A stretch of 64,000 nt of DNA from Fulvivirga sediminis (GTDB taxonomy: Bacteria; Bacteroidota; Bacteroidia; Cytophagales; Cyclobacteriaceae), in NCBI RefSeq assembly GCF_016757215.1, contig NZ_JAESIY010000007.1, forward strand, positions 1 through 64,000, written 5' to 3'. How positions within the stretch are numbered: the stretch's first letter is position 1; each line of letters starts with the position of its first letter. Both the position numbers and the translations under genes were made by a program. Below the pieces are notes generated by a model. The model saw nothing but the letters and a program-made list of their open reading frames with translations. It had not been told where the DNA came from and ran no database searches. Below are positions 43,754 through 53,172 of the stretch, piece by piece.

Positions 43754-46000
43754 ATGAGAAAGTATAAGTACTCTTTATGCATGTTTTTCATGCTAATAGC
43801 AGCTTCTATCTCAGAGGCGCAACAGGAGTATTCCAACCTTAGAGACGCCTTATTTTCTAATGGCAAATTAGCGGGAGGCAGTGGCCCTCAAAGTATCAAT
43901 TGGATTGAAGGAGGAGACCTCTTTTCTTTCATTGATACCGGAGACGATGGCCAACCGGAAATAAAGTCTTTTGATCCTAAAAGTGGAAAAAAAGAAATGA
44001 TTTTCAAGGCTGAAGGTATTAAGTTTCCTGGCAGTGATGAGGCTTTTGCTTATGAATCTTTCCAATGGTCTGAAGATTCTAAATACATCCTTTTTCAAAC
44101 AAATTTTCGACCTGTATGGAGAAGATCAGGCATCTCAGATTTTTACTTCTATTCGGTAGCAGACAAGTCATTAAAGTTAGTAGCTAAAGACGCCCAGACG
44201 GCAGAAATATCTCCAGATGGGTCTAAAGTAGGCTTCGAAAGAGGAGGAAATCTGTTTGTATTTGATTTCAACTCTCAAAAAGAAACTCAACTTACTTTTG
44301 ATGCTGAGGAGTATTTTTATAACGGACGTTTTGGATGGGTATACGAAGAAGAATTTGGCCTGGCTCAGGCTTGGTCTTGGTCTCCAGATAGTAAATTCAT
44401 TGCTTTCTGGCAGTCAGACGAAAGGGAAGTGCCTATTTTTCAAATGACGGATTATGCCGGTCAGCACTCAGAATATGTAGATGTGCCATACCCTAAAGTG
44501 GGAGATCCTAACCCTGAAGTTAAAATAGGAGTGCTGGATGTTAACGCTAAAAAGAAGGTATGGATGGATGTGCCGCTGGAAGGCGGTTACATCCCTAGAA
44601 TCTACTGGACAGCTGAAGCTGCCCAACTAGCGGTAGTGCAAATGAATAGAAAACAAAATCATTTGAAACTGTACCTAAATGATGTTAACTCTGGTAAGGG
44701 AAAAATCATTATGGAAGAGAAATCTGAGCAATGGATTGATGTTTTTGACTTCTTTGCAGGCATCAATCATTTATTTTTCTTTCCTCAAGATAAAAAGGAA
44801 TTCTTCTGGATTTCTGATAGAGATGGATGGAGCCATATTTACAGGTATGACTATTCAGGCAAACTCATAAATCAGGTAACGAAAGGCGACTGGGAAGTTA
44901 GTAGAGTAGAAGCAGTAGACTCTAAAAACAGCACTATATATTATACCAGTACAGAAGTTTCTCCTTTAGAAAGACACCTGTATACTATTAAATTTAACGG
45001 TAAGAGCAAGAAGAAACTGACACGCACAGAAGGCCATCATCATTTGAATGTAGCTCCTAACGGCAAGTATTATATTGATAATTACAGCAATATTTCTACA
45101 CCAAAGCAGGTGGAATTATGGTCCGCCAAAGGCAAACTAATAGAGACTTTTGAGAATAATAAAAACGTATCGACCTATGCTGATGAACACTATTATGCTC
45201 CGAAAGAACTGTTTAACTTCACCACAGAAGATGGGCAGAAGTTAGATGGATACTTAATCAAACCCAAAGACTTTGATCCTAACAAGAAATACCCTTTACT
45301 TTTAAATATTTACGGAGGGCCAGGCGCACAGTCGGTTTATAATGAATATGCTACCAATGCTTGGGAGCAGTATCTATCTCAGGAAGGTTACATTATAGCT
45401 AGTGTAAACAATAGAGGTTCTGGTGGTTATGGAAGTGATTTTGAAAAGGTAGTGTATCGTAATTTAGGAGAGCAGGAGAGTGCTGACTTTGTGGCTACGG
45501 TAAAGCATTTAGCAACTAACCCTTGGGTAGATGGCGATAAAATGGCCATTAGAGGACACAGCTATGGTGGATATATGTCTAGCTATACCATGCTTAATCA
45601 TCCTGGTGTATTTAAAGTATCATTAGTAGGAGCTCCTGTTACTGACTGGAGATTATATGATAGCATTTATACGGAGCGCTATATGGATTTACTTAATGAA
45701 AACAAGGATGGGTATATTGCAAGTGCTTCTTCCGCTGCAGCTGCGGGGCTAGAAGGTAAGATGTTTATCGCACACTCTACTATGGATGAGAATGTGCACT
45801 TCCAAAATACTATGCAGCTTGTAAAAGCGCTTATTGATAACGGAAAAGATGCTGATTTGAGAATCTACCCTCCAGGAGCACACGGAGTAGCTTATAATAC
45901 CATGAGCTATATACTTTTATATGCTCAGTACGTAGATTATCTAAATATGAACTTAAAAGGAGATTTTAACACCTCTGAGGTGAAATCTTCAGTAGAATAG
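43754..46000 (+). CDS. Dipeptidyl peptidase IV-like S9 peptidase
   Basis: A 748-residue secreted serine peptidase of the S9B family. After the signal peptide (YSLCMFFMLIAASISEAQ) comes the DPP IV beta-propeller with the substrate-binding Glu pair in GWVYEEEFG. The C-terminal alpha/beta-hydrolase domain has GGPGAQSVYNEY and the nucleophile S603 in RGHSYGGYMSSY. The acid lies near IAHSTMDENVHFQN and the His is in PGAHGVAYN. It removes X-Pro dipeptides from peptide N-termini in the periplasm, completing digestion of imported peptides. A good terminator follows. Confidence 0.94.
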   Translation: MRKYKYSLCMFFMLIAASISEAQQEYSNLRDALFSNGKLAGGSGPQSINWIEGGDLFSFIDTGDDGQPEIKSFDPKSGKKEMIFKAEGIKFPGSDEAFAYESFQWSEDSKYILFQTNFRPVWRRSGISDFYFYSVADKSLKLVAKDAQTAEISPDGSKVGFERGGNLFVFDFNSQKETQLTFDAEEYFYNGRFGWVYEEEFGLAQAWSWSPDSKFIAFWQSDEREVPIFQMTDYAGQHSEYVDVPYPKVGDPNPEVKIGVLDVNAKKKVWMDVPLEGGYIPRIYWTAEAAQLAVVQMNRKQNHLKLYLNDVNSGKGKIIMEEKSEQWIDVFDFFAGINHLFFFPQDKKEFFWISDRDGWSHIYRYDYSGKLINQVTKGDWEVSRVEAVDSKNSTIYYTSTEVSPLERHLYTIKFNGKSKKKLTRTEGHHHLNVAPNGKYYIDNYSNISTPKQVELWSAKGKLIETFENNKNVSTYADEHYYAPKELFNFTTEDGQKLDGYLIKPKDFDPNKKYPLLLNIYGGPGAQSVYNEYATNAWEQYLSQEGYIIASVNNRGSGGYGSDFEKVVYRNLGEQESADFVATVKHLATNPWVDGDKMAIRGHSYGGYMSSYTMLNHPGVFKVSLVGAPVTDWRLYDSIYTERYMDLLNENKDGYIASASSAAAAGLEGKMFIAHSTMDENVHFQNTMQLVKALIDNGKDADLRIYPPGAHGVAYNTMSYILLYAQYVDYLNMNLKGDFNTSEVKSSVE

Positions 46001-46006
46001 ATGATG

Positions 46007-46043
46007 AAAAAAGGCCGTCAAAATCAATTTGGCGGCCTTTTTT
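46007..46043 (+). terminator. Terminator of the DPP IV gene
   Basis: Stem AAAAAAGGCCG...CAAA / TTTGGCGGCCTTTTTT, seven nucleotides after the stop. The A-tract on its left could also serve the minus-strand RDD gene. Confidence 0.9.
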
Positions 46044-46085
46044 ACTTTCTATATTCAAAAGCCAGTGAAAATAACAATTTGACGC

Positions 46086-46814
46086 TTATCTGGTAAGCAC
46101 TACGTAGTCATTAATGAGTGTTTTCAAAAAGTCAACATCATTCATCATCACCTGATCAACGTAGAGCCTTTCTTTTGCACTTTTAGCCATTTCTTGCAAA
46201 GCTTTTCTGTGAGCAGGATTCGGAAATTTCTTATACCTATCGATGACGTTCTTAATTAATAACATATGCTCTTCAGAAAACTTCCTCACCTCAGGAAACT
46301 TAGGCTCATAGTTATCTATAGAATTGATTTTTATGATATCACTAAACTGTAATTTTTGAGATGGCTTTATCTTAATCACGGTGGTCTCTGCCGCCATATC
46401 GCCTAAGCGCTGGCCCTTATTAGAGCTACTTACAAATATGGAAGCTAACGCTCCTAGTGAGAAATAGATATCAATCATTCTAAAAACCCACCTGAGCATG
46501 TAGTCACTGGATCTTGGTTCGTCTCCATTGATTTTTACCACTTTCAAATCCATGGCCTTCTTCCCTAAGGATTGACCATTATTCAAAACCTCCATTAATA
46601 TGGTATAAAATAAAAAGATAGGGGCCAATACCACATAGTAAACATACTGCATGCCCAGACCCCGGGAGAAAATAATTACACCAAGCGTAATAACGAAACC
46701 ACTGACTACGATTACCAGAAAGTCTATAACAAAACCAATAATCCTCTCTCTAAGCGAAGCAATTTCAAATTCAATGCTTACATTTTGTGTGGTGTTAATT
46801 TCAATTTTTTGCAT
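46086..46814 (-). CDS. RDD family membrane protein
   Basis: A 242-residue RDD protein with three to four hydrophobic segments. The family landmarks are SLRERIIGFVIDFLVIV (Arg...Asp), the NNGQSLGKKAMDLKVVKI core and RWVFRMIDIYFSLGALASIF. The C-terminal ~90 residues are soluble. It is divergent from the SpoIIM gene with only 35 bp between start codons, so both promoters are very compact or overlap. RDD, SpoIIM, MoxR and DUF58 genes commonly co-occur, which suggests a membrane complex. Molecular function unknown. Confidence 0.88.
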   Translation of the reverse strand: MQKIEINTTQNVSIEFEIASLRERIIGFVIDFLVIVVSGFVITLGVIIFSRGLGMQYVYYVVLAPIFLFYTILMEVLNNGQSLGKKAMDLKVVKINGDEPRSSDYMLRWVFRMIDIYFSLGALASIFVSSSNKGQRLGDMAAETTVIKIKPSQKLQFSDIIKINSIDNYEPKFPEVRKFSEEHMLLIKNVIDRYKKFPNPAHRKALQEMAKSAKERLYVDQVMMNDVDFLKTLINDYVVLTR

Positions 46815-46849
46815 ATTGCCAGCTCAAATGTATTATTTTACCTTTCGTA

Positions 46850-48655
46850 ATGAAGGAAACAAAATTTATTGAGCAAAATAAGGAAAAATGGTTGAAGTTT
46901 GAGCAATTACTTCGCTTGAAAAAAAGAGACCCTGACCAATTAGGTGATTTATTTATCCAAATTACCGATGATTTGTCATATGCCAGAACTAATTATCCTA
47001 ACCGATCTATCAGGGTTTATTTGAATAATCTGGCTCAGCAGCTGTTTTACAATATTTATAAAAATAAGAAAGAAGGCAAAAACCGACTGGTGCGTTTTTG
47101 GGCAGAAGAACTGCCGAGCATCACCTACCATTGCAGAAGAGAGTTGTTACTGGCCTTTATGGTCTTTTTCCTGGCCTTGGCTATAGGCGTAGTATCAGCG
47201 GCTAACGATGCTGAGTTTGTAAGAACAATACTGGGAGATTCTTATGTGGAAACCACTTTAAGTAATATAGAAAATGATGACCCTATGGCCATCTATAAAA
47301 GCGCCAATGAGGTAGATATGTTTCTGGGTATTTCTTTTAATAATGTCTTAGTAGCTTTCAGAACATTTGTTACCGGTATATTCTTTTCTTTAGGTTCTAT
47401 TATTATCCTTATGTTTAATGGTATAATGGTTGGCTCTTTCCAGTATTTCTTTTTAGAACGAGGACTGGTGGCAGAATCTATGCTTACCATTTGGCTACAT
47501 GGCACCTTGGAGATTTCCTCTATTGTAATAGCTGGTGGGGCCGGCATAGTACTGGGCAAAGGCTTTGTTTTTCCTGGCACACATTCCAGACTAAGAGCTT
47601 TCCAACAGTCCGCCAGGCTGGGGCTCAAGCTTCTGATAGGAGTAGTGCCTATCATAGTTTCTGCGGCCGTAATAGAATCATTTCTTACCAGATATACTGA
47701 TGCTCCGGCCATCATAAAATTAACTTTAATAATAGCTTCGCTGGCATTTATGCTGTTTTACTTTGTATGGCTCCCGTATAAGAAGTACAAAAACGGAACT
47801 ATTAAGCCTATCAAGGATACTAGCTCAAAGATAGATGACTACTCGCCTCAAAATATCCAAGGGGAGATTTATAAGGTTAATGAGATCTTTAGGCATGCCG
47901 TGGTAGTTTATCTTAAATTATTTAAAAGCTACTTTTTACCATTACTAGGTATAACCGTTGTAATAGTGGGTGCCTATGCCTACACTTTGAAAAATGTGAT
48001 CAATGCCGGCTTTGTACAGGTAAATTCCTTTGTGCTTACTAAAATAAAGCAATTGCTGGCCTATCAAGATTCTCCCTTATTGTTTTTTATCAATGCAATA
48101 TTCTTTGCAGGCATTACTTTCCTCATTCTATTTCATGTATGCAGGTATTTTGAATACCACGTTAACCGAAAACGATTAGTGATAGCCAGTATTACAGGGG
48201 CCATTTTGGTTAATCTACCCTTCTTCATAAACGGCTTCTTATCTTTCCTCTTTTTTATAATTCTACTGCCGGTAGTCCTGCATTCTATGATTATATACAT
48301 TCAAGAAAATATTAGTTTCACGGCCGCTATGTCATCTTTCCGTAAGTCTTTTAATATTAGTTCAGGACGCATCTTGGGGCTGCTTACGTTGTTATCTTTT
48401 ATTACCATAGTATTTTTGTTTCTGATAGATTCTCCTTTTATGAGTTTTTATCTTGATTTTGTAGAATCTAATTTTAGTTTTGAAGGTGATCTTACTTATT
48501 ATGTTATTTTAGCCTTGAATTTCTCTATGTTAATTATAGGCATAGGACTGATATTTCCTCTGTTTGCTATAGGTGTATATCTTCAATACTTTACACTGAG
48601 AGAAATTAGTACAGCAGATTATTTACTAGAGCAAATAAGGGCGTTTGCCAAATAA
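46850..48655 (+). CDS. SpoIIM-type membrane protein
   Basis: A 601-residue protein. The first half is a stage II sporulation protein M (SpoIIM/DUF95) domain with characteristic FRTFVTGIFFSLGSIIILMFNGIMVGSF and WLHGTLEISSIVIAGGAGIVLG. The second half (from ~residue 345) adds further membrane segments like those in glycerophosphodiester-diesterase-type or DUF975-like membrane regions. No sporulation is implied in this phylum. First of five plus-strand genes spaced by 3 bp or overlapping. The fusion length is typical of the Bacteroidota version only in its first part. Confidence 0.85.
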   Translation: MKETKFIEQNKEKWLKFEQLLRLKKRDPDQLGDLFIQITDDLSYARTNYPNRSIRVYLNNLAQQLFYNIYKNKKEGKNRLVRFWAEELPSITYHCRRELLLAFMVFFLALAIGVVSAANDAEFVRTILGDSYVETTLSNIENDDPMAIYKSANEVDMFLGISFNNVLVAFRTFVTGIFFSLGSIIILMFNGIMVGSFQYFFLERGLVAESMLTIWLHGTLEISSIVIAGGAGIVLGKGFVFPGTHSRLRAFQQSARLGLKLLIGVVPIIVSAAVIESFLTRYTDAPAIIKLTLIIASLAFMLFYFVWLPYKKYKNGTIKPIKDTSSKIDDYSPQNIQGEIYKVNEIFRHAVVVYLKLFKSYFLPLLGITVVIVGAYAYTLKNVINAGFVQVNSFVLTKIKQLLAYQDSPLLFFINAIFFAGITFLILFHVCRYFEYHVNRKRLVIASITGAILVNLPFFINGFLSFLFFIILLPVVLHSMIIYIQENISFTAAMSSFRKSFNISSGRILGLLTLLSFITIVFLFLIDSPFMSFYLDFVESNFSFEGDLTYYVILALNFSMLIIGIGLIFPLFAIGVYLQYFTLREISTADYLLEQIRAFAK

Positions 48656-48658
48656 GCA

Positions 48659-49387
48659 ATGAACTTAAAGTATTTATATATTTTTTTAGCGATCATATTT
48701 TTTGCGCCATGCACTTATGCTCAAGAGTCTACCACCTTTGACCGTGAAACCTGGGCTGATATTACCAAAGATATAGACTATAATGGTGCCGATAGTGAGA
48801 ATACTCGTACCAAAGAAGGTAGAGGTAATGAAGGATTGGAACGAGAAAAAGCTATTGAATTCGAAGAATCAACTCCCTCTTCTGGCAGTTTTAGCCTGCC
48901 TTCATTTGGAGGTCAAATATTTCAGTTTATAATGATTATAGTCTTCGTAGCGCTATTGGCTTTTCTTATATATAAAATATTGGGCGGTCAGCTGGGTATG
49001 AGTAATCCAAAAAATAAAAAGGATAGAGGAGAGGCGGTTACTATAGAAGACCTCGAAGAAAAACTGATGGAATCTGACCTGATGAGATGGTTGAAAAAGG
49101 CAGTTAGTGAAAAGAACTACAAGCTGGCTCTCCGTATTTACTACCTGATGATTATAAAGGAACTTGCTCAGCGTGGCCTTATCAAATGGAAAAAGGAAAA
49201 AACCAACTTGGAGTATCTTATGGAAATGAGAGACCATAGTACTCATGGTCAGTTTGAGGAATTGACAGGTATTTATCAGTTAGTTTGGTACGGAGATAAA
49301 GAAGTAGGAGATAAGTATCTGATTGAAATGAGTCATAAGTTTAAGGCTTACTTTCAATATTTAAATAACAGGGAGGCTCATGACTAG
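48659..49387 (+). CDS. DUF4129 domain protein
   Basis: A 242-residue protein with a signal peptide (YIFLAIIFFAPCTYAQ), a Ser/Glu-rich linker, one transmembrane helix (FIMIIVFVALLAFLIYKIL) and a C-terminal DUF4129 domain (LALRIYYLMIIKELAQRGLIKWKKEKTN-type core, FEELTGIYQLVWYGD). DUF4129 is also found at the C-terminus of transglutaminase-like proteins. It starts 3 bp after the SpoIIM stop and overlaps the next gene by 8 bp, so it is a fixed part of the MoxR/DUF58 operon. Confidence 0.87.
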   Translation: MNLKYLYIFLAIIFFAPCTYAQESTTFDRETWADITKDIDYNGADSENTRTKEGRGNEGLEREKAIEFEESTPSSGSFSLPSFGGQIFQFIMIIVFVALLAFLIYKILGGQLGMSNPKNKKDRGEAVTIEDLEEKLMESDLMRWLKKAVSEKNYKLALRIYYLMIIKELAQRGLIKWKKEKTNLEYLMEMRDHSTHGQFEELTGIYQLVWYGDKEVGDKYLIEMSHKFKAYFQYLNNREAHD

Positions 49388-50576
49388 AAATATTTCCCTG
49401 ATTATTATAGGCGTAGTTTTAATTGTAGTATTTGTTTTTTTCTACTTTACTAATGACCGAAAAAAGCACTTTAACTGGTCAGAAAACTATAAAATAGAAA
49501 GCCAGCAGCCCTATGGTACATATATTTATCATGAACTATTAAAAAGGCACTATGGTGATAATTTTAGAATAATTAATAACCCAATAAGGGACAGCATTAA
49601 CTCTAATACCAAAGATGCCCTATATATACTCATAGGCCAGGGCTCTTACTATACAGAAGAAGATGTAGATAGCTTATTGGCCTTTGCAAATGCAGGAAAT
49701 GAGGTGTTTATATCTACTACCACTTTCCCTTTTGACCTGGCTAACATGTTAATCGATGAAGACTGTGGCTCCATAAGGTATTATACAGACTCTAAAATTA
49801 ACATGAGCCTAAGTGATAACGAAAGTCAATTTGCGTATGAGTACATAAGAGATCGTGAGCTCTTTGATTATTACTGGATGTACATGGATAGTATAGATTG
49901 CTCAGGAGGAAAAGTTTTAGGCTATTTAGCAGGTGATAAGCCCAATTTTTTAGAGATAAATCATGGCTTAGGAAAGGTCTATTTTTATACATCTCCTTTG
50001 GTATTTACTAACCTGTATCTTAAAAGAGAAGAACTATTAACCTATGTAGAAGAGGTGTTTGAACAGACTGAGGGTAAGTACTTGTATTGGGATGAATATA
50101 GCAAGATTCCTTTTGCCAATAATGAAAGTAAGGATAGCCCTCTAAAATACATACTGTCACAACCTCCCTTGCAATGGGCCTGGTATCTATTATTGGCTTC
50201 AGTGATTATTTATTTTATTTTCTATGCCAAGAGAAGGCAAAGGATTATACCTGTGCTAGAAGAAAATAAAAATACAACCATACAATTCGCTGAGACTATG
50301 GGATACCTTTATTTTGAAGAACAAAACCATAAGCGAGTAGCAGATCATGCATGGCAACTGTTTCTTTCTTACATAAGAAATAGGTATTATATACAATTAC
50401 AAAAGATCGACCAAGAGACCATAAAGAAGATAAGCTTAAAATCTCAAGTACCACCACAGGATATTGAAGCGATAGCCAAACACTATGACAGGCTGGATTT
50501 CAAGGTCGAGATAAGTGCAGAAGACCTTATGGCCTTTCATAATCAGATAGAATTATTTTATAAAAACAGTAAATGA
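49380..50576 (+). CDS. DUF4350 domain membrane protein
   Basis: A 398-residue protein with an N-terminal membrane helix (LIIIGVVLIVVFVFFYF), a ~190-residue DUF4350-like exported domain (YGTYIYHELLKRHYG, LIGQGSYYTEEDVDSLLAFANAGNEV), a second helix near residue 265 (WAWYLLLASVIIYFIFY) and a helical cytoplasmic tail. Starts 8 bp before the end of the DUF4129 gene and ends overlapping the MoxR gene by 4 bp. Role unknown; probably presents a sensor or receptor domain to the periplasm for the MoxR chaperone system. Confidence 0.87.
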   Translation: MTRNISLIIIGVVLIVVFVFFYFTNDRKKHFNWSENYKIESQQPYGTYIYHELLKRHYGDNFRIINNPIRDSINSNTKDALYILIGQGSYYTEEDVDSLLAFANAGNEVFISTTTFPFDLANMLIDEDCGSIRYYTDSKINMSLSDNESQFAYEYIRDRELFDYYWMYMDSIDCSGGKVLGYLAGDKPNFLEINHGLGKVYFYTSPLVFTNLYLKREELLTYVEEVFEQTEGKYLYWDEYSKIPFANNESKDSPLKYILSQPPLQWAWYLLLASVIIYFIFYAKRRQRIIPVLEENKNTTIQFAETMGYLYFEEQNHKRVADHAWQLFLSYIRNRYYIQLQKIDQETIKKISLKSQVPPQDIEAIAKHYDRLDFKVEISAEDLMAFHNQIELFYKNSK

Positions 50577-51565
50577 TGGAAGAAAACGTTTTTCAGGATC
50601 AGCCGCAGCCTGATGATAATTTATTGAAATTCAAGAACAACCTTTCTGCTGTGAGGCAGGAAATTAAGAAGCTGTTGATAGGTCAGAATGAGTTAATTGA
50701 CCTCATGATGGTATCATTGTTTACTCAAGGGCATATATTATTGGAAGGTGTGCCGGGGTTAGCTAAAACCATGGGAGCAAAGCTGTTTGCTAAATCACTT
50801 TCTGTTAATTATAGTCGTATACAATTCACTCCTGACCTTATGCCTTCTGATGTGGTGGGTACTTCGGTATTTAACATGAAGGAATCAGAATTTAGGTTTA
50901 GCTCAGGGCCGGTCTTTTCTAATATTGTGCTCATAGATGAGATTAACCGTGCTCCTGCAAAAACACAAGCTGCTTTATTTGAGGTAATGGAAGAGAGGCA
51001 GGTAACCGTAGATGGAAAGACCTACCCTATGGAATACCCATTTATGATCATAGCTACTCAAAACCCCATAGAGCAGGAGGGAACTTATAAATTGCCTGAG
51101 GCTCAGCTAGACAGATTTTTGTTTAAAATTAAGCTCGACTACCCTAACCTGGAAGAGGAAAAGATTATCCTGAGAAGGTTCAGGTCTGATTTTTCTCAAG
51201 AGCTGATGAAAACGGTAAACGCAGTACTCACGGCCAGTGATATCAAAGAAGGAGCCAATTATGTAGAGAATGTGCATATCAAAGATGAGATCCTGGATTA
51301 TATCGCCAACATTATTTATGATACCAGAAACAATGGAGATCTGTTCTTAGGAGCTTCTCCAAGGGCGTCTTTGGCTCTTATGAGAGCAGCTAAGGCAGTG
51401 GCAGTAATCAACGGAAGAGACTTTGTTATTCCTGACGATGTGAAGTTTGTGGCTAAACCAGTGCTTAATCATAGAATTATACTTAATCCTGATAGAGAGC
51501 TGGAAGGAATGGAGCCTGAAGACGTGATAGAAGAAATAATCAAGAAAACAGAAGTACCTCGTTGA
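50573..51565 (+). CDS. MoxR-type AAA+ ATPase
   Basis: A 330-residue MoxR ATPase. Walker A is LEGVPGLAKT, Walker B VLIDEINRAPAKTQ, sensor 1 MIIATQNPIEQEG and sensor 2 in GASPRASLALMRAAKA. MoxR proteins act as chaperones that help assemble or activate multi-protein complexes, usually with VWA/DUF58 partners. Overlaps the upstream DUF4350 gene (ATGA) and the downstream DUF58 gene (TTGA), so stoichiometric translation is likely. Confidence 0.93.
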   Translation: MMEENVFQDQPQPDDNLLKFKNNLSAVRQEIKKLLIGQNELIDLMMVSLFTQGHILLEGVPGLAKTMGAKLFAKSLSVNYSRIQFTPDLMPSDVVGTSVFNMKESEFRFSSGPVFSNIVLIDEINRAPAKTQAALFEVMEERQVTVDGKTYPMEYPFMIIATQNPIEQEGTYKLPEAQLDRFLFKIKLDYPNLEEEKIILRRFRSDFSQELMKTVNAVLTASDIKEGANYVENVHIKDEILDYIANIIYDTRNNGDLFLGASPRASLALMRAAKAVAVINGRDFVIPDDVKFVAKPVLNHRIILNPDRELEGMEPEDVIEEIIKKTEVPR

Positions 51566-52890
51566 AAATTAAAAACTTATATCTACCTTTCCGATTTTTC
51601 GGAGGCCTAGGGGTTATTTTTGTCCTTTTTATCCTCGGGTTTCCGTTTTATTTTTTCTTTCCCCTGGCTCATACAGTACTGGTGGCTTTTCTGGTATTAG
51701 TTATATTGGATATTATCCTGCTGTTTAACAAAGGAGTAAGTTTTAATGCGGAAAGAAGCACCTCCCGACTGCTTTCATTAGGGAATGATAATGATGTTAA
51801 AATCACTGTAGCCAATCTGTCTTCAAGGTCCTTCGACCTTTTTCTGATAGATGAGCTGCCTTATCAACTACAAATAAGAGATTTCGGCAAGAGCCTCCAT
51901 CTGAAAGGAATGGAGAAGAAAAGGCTTGTCTATCAGATCAGACCTTTGGTGAGGGGGAAATATGATTTTGGAGAGATCCATCTATATATTACTTCTAAAA
52001 TAGGACTGGTTCAGAGAAGGATTAGCATTCCGGTGCAGGAAGAGGTGGCTGTGTACCCGTCAGTAATGGATATGAAGAAGTATGAGCTGAAATCAGCTAT
52101 GAGTACTACTATTAACTTCGGGATAAAGAAAATTAGGCGAATAGGGCATAGCTATGAGTTTGAGCAAATAAAGGAATACACCATAGGTGATGATTATAAG
52201 AGTATGAATTGGAAGGCTACTTCCAGAAGTAATAAGCTTATGGTTAATAATTACACCGATGAAAAATCACAGCAGGTGTATTGCCTGATTGATAAAGGGC
52301 GGTATATGAAAATGCCTTTTAATGGCTTGAGTTTGCTGGATTATTCCATTAATTCAAGTCTTATCATAGCCAATACCTCTTTACAAAAGCAGGATAAGGC
52401 CGGCTTGATTACTTTTTCTGATAAAGTGGAGAGTGTGATCAGGGCAGACCGAAGCCGGAATCAGCTCAAATTGATTTTAGAAACCCTCTATAAAGAAAAG
52501 GAGAGCAGGCTGGACTCTAACTATGAGTACCTATATAGCTCTGTGAAAAAGACTATCCGGGGTAGAAGCCTGATCTTTTTGTTTACCAATTTTGAGAGTT
52601 TAAATTCTCTGCAGCGTGTTTTGCCGGTGCTTAGAAAACTCAATAAATCACATCTTTTGGTGGTTATTGTGTTTGAGAATAAAGAGCTGAGAGACTACTA
52701 TCAGCAGGATAAGGAGAACCTGAAAGATGTATATTATAAGACCATAGCTCATAAAATAGCCAATGAGCGTGAAATTATAGTGAGTGAATTAAGACATTAT
52801 GGTATTCAGCACATCTTTACCAGACCCGAAAACCTATCTATCAATGCTATTAATAAATACCTGGAGCTCAAGAGTAGGGGAATGATTTAG
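51562..52890 (+). CDS. DUF58 domain protein
   Basis: A 442-residue protein with two N-terminal hydrophobic segments (FGGLGVIFVLFILGFPFYFFF and TVLVAFLVLVILDIILLF) and the DUF58 core RRIGHSYEFEQIKEYTIGDDYKSMNWKATSRSNKL-type motif, followed by a VWA-like fold (VYCLIDKGRYM, GLITFSDKVE). It starts with TTG overlapping the moxR stop (TTGA), which fixes the start. Acts as the MoxR partner; function of the pair in this phylum is linked to envelope stress or oxygen tolerance (BatA-like systems), but no bat genes are in the window. Confidence 0.92.
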   Translation: MKIKNLYLPFRFFGGLGVIFVLFILGFPFYFFFPLAHTVLVAFLVLVILDIILLFNKGVSFNAERSTSRLLSLGNDNDVKITVANLSSRSFDLFLIDELPYQLQIRDFGKSLHLKGMEKKRLVYQIRPLVRGKYDFGEIHLYITSKIGLVQRRISIPVQEEVAVYPSVMDMKKYELKSAMSTTINFGIKKIRRIGHSYEFEQIKEYTIGDDYKSMNWKATSRSNKLMVNNYTDEKSQQVYCLIDKGRYMKMPFNGLSLLDYSINSSLIIANTSLQKQDKAGLITFSDKVESVIRADRSRNQLKLILETLYKEKESRLDSNYEYLYSSVKKTIRGRSLIFLFTNFESLNSLQRVLPVLRKLNKSHLLVVIVFENKELRDYYQQDKENLKDVYYKTIAHKIANEREIIVSELRHYGIQHIFTRPENLSINAINKYLELKSRGMI

Positions 52891-52934
52891 TACCTAAATC
52901 TCCAGAATTGGAAGCCATATCGATATTCTACCTG

Positions 52935-52990
52935 AGATCTCACCGTTCAATTAGAAATGTATGAACAGTGAGATCCTAATTCTTTGCTCC
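52935..52990 (+). repeat. Fragment of the CGTCATTCC-family repeat
   Basis: GATCTCACCGTTCAATTAG followed by GAACAGTGAGATCCTAATTC matches the middle of the repeat at 25711-25824 (ATCTCACTGTTCGGTTAG ... GAACAGCGAGATCCCGGCTC). The two GATCTCAC / GTGAGATC arms form a hairpin. Confidence 0.6.
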
Positions 52991-53172
52991 AACTAAAATC
53001 AAACTGTCTTCATTATTGAACTCTACGAGCAAATGAGCGGTAATAATTGGATCACCTTCCATGTAGGTAGTTCTTCTTTATGAAGAATAATGAGCTATCC
53101 CTTTAAAGTAAACAGTTTGATTATTAGTTTTTTATATAGATTTTAGGAGACAGAAAGCAACCCTAAATTCTC

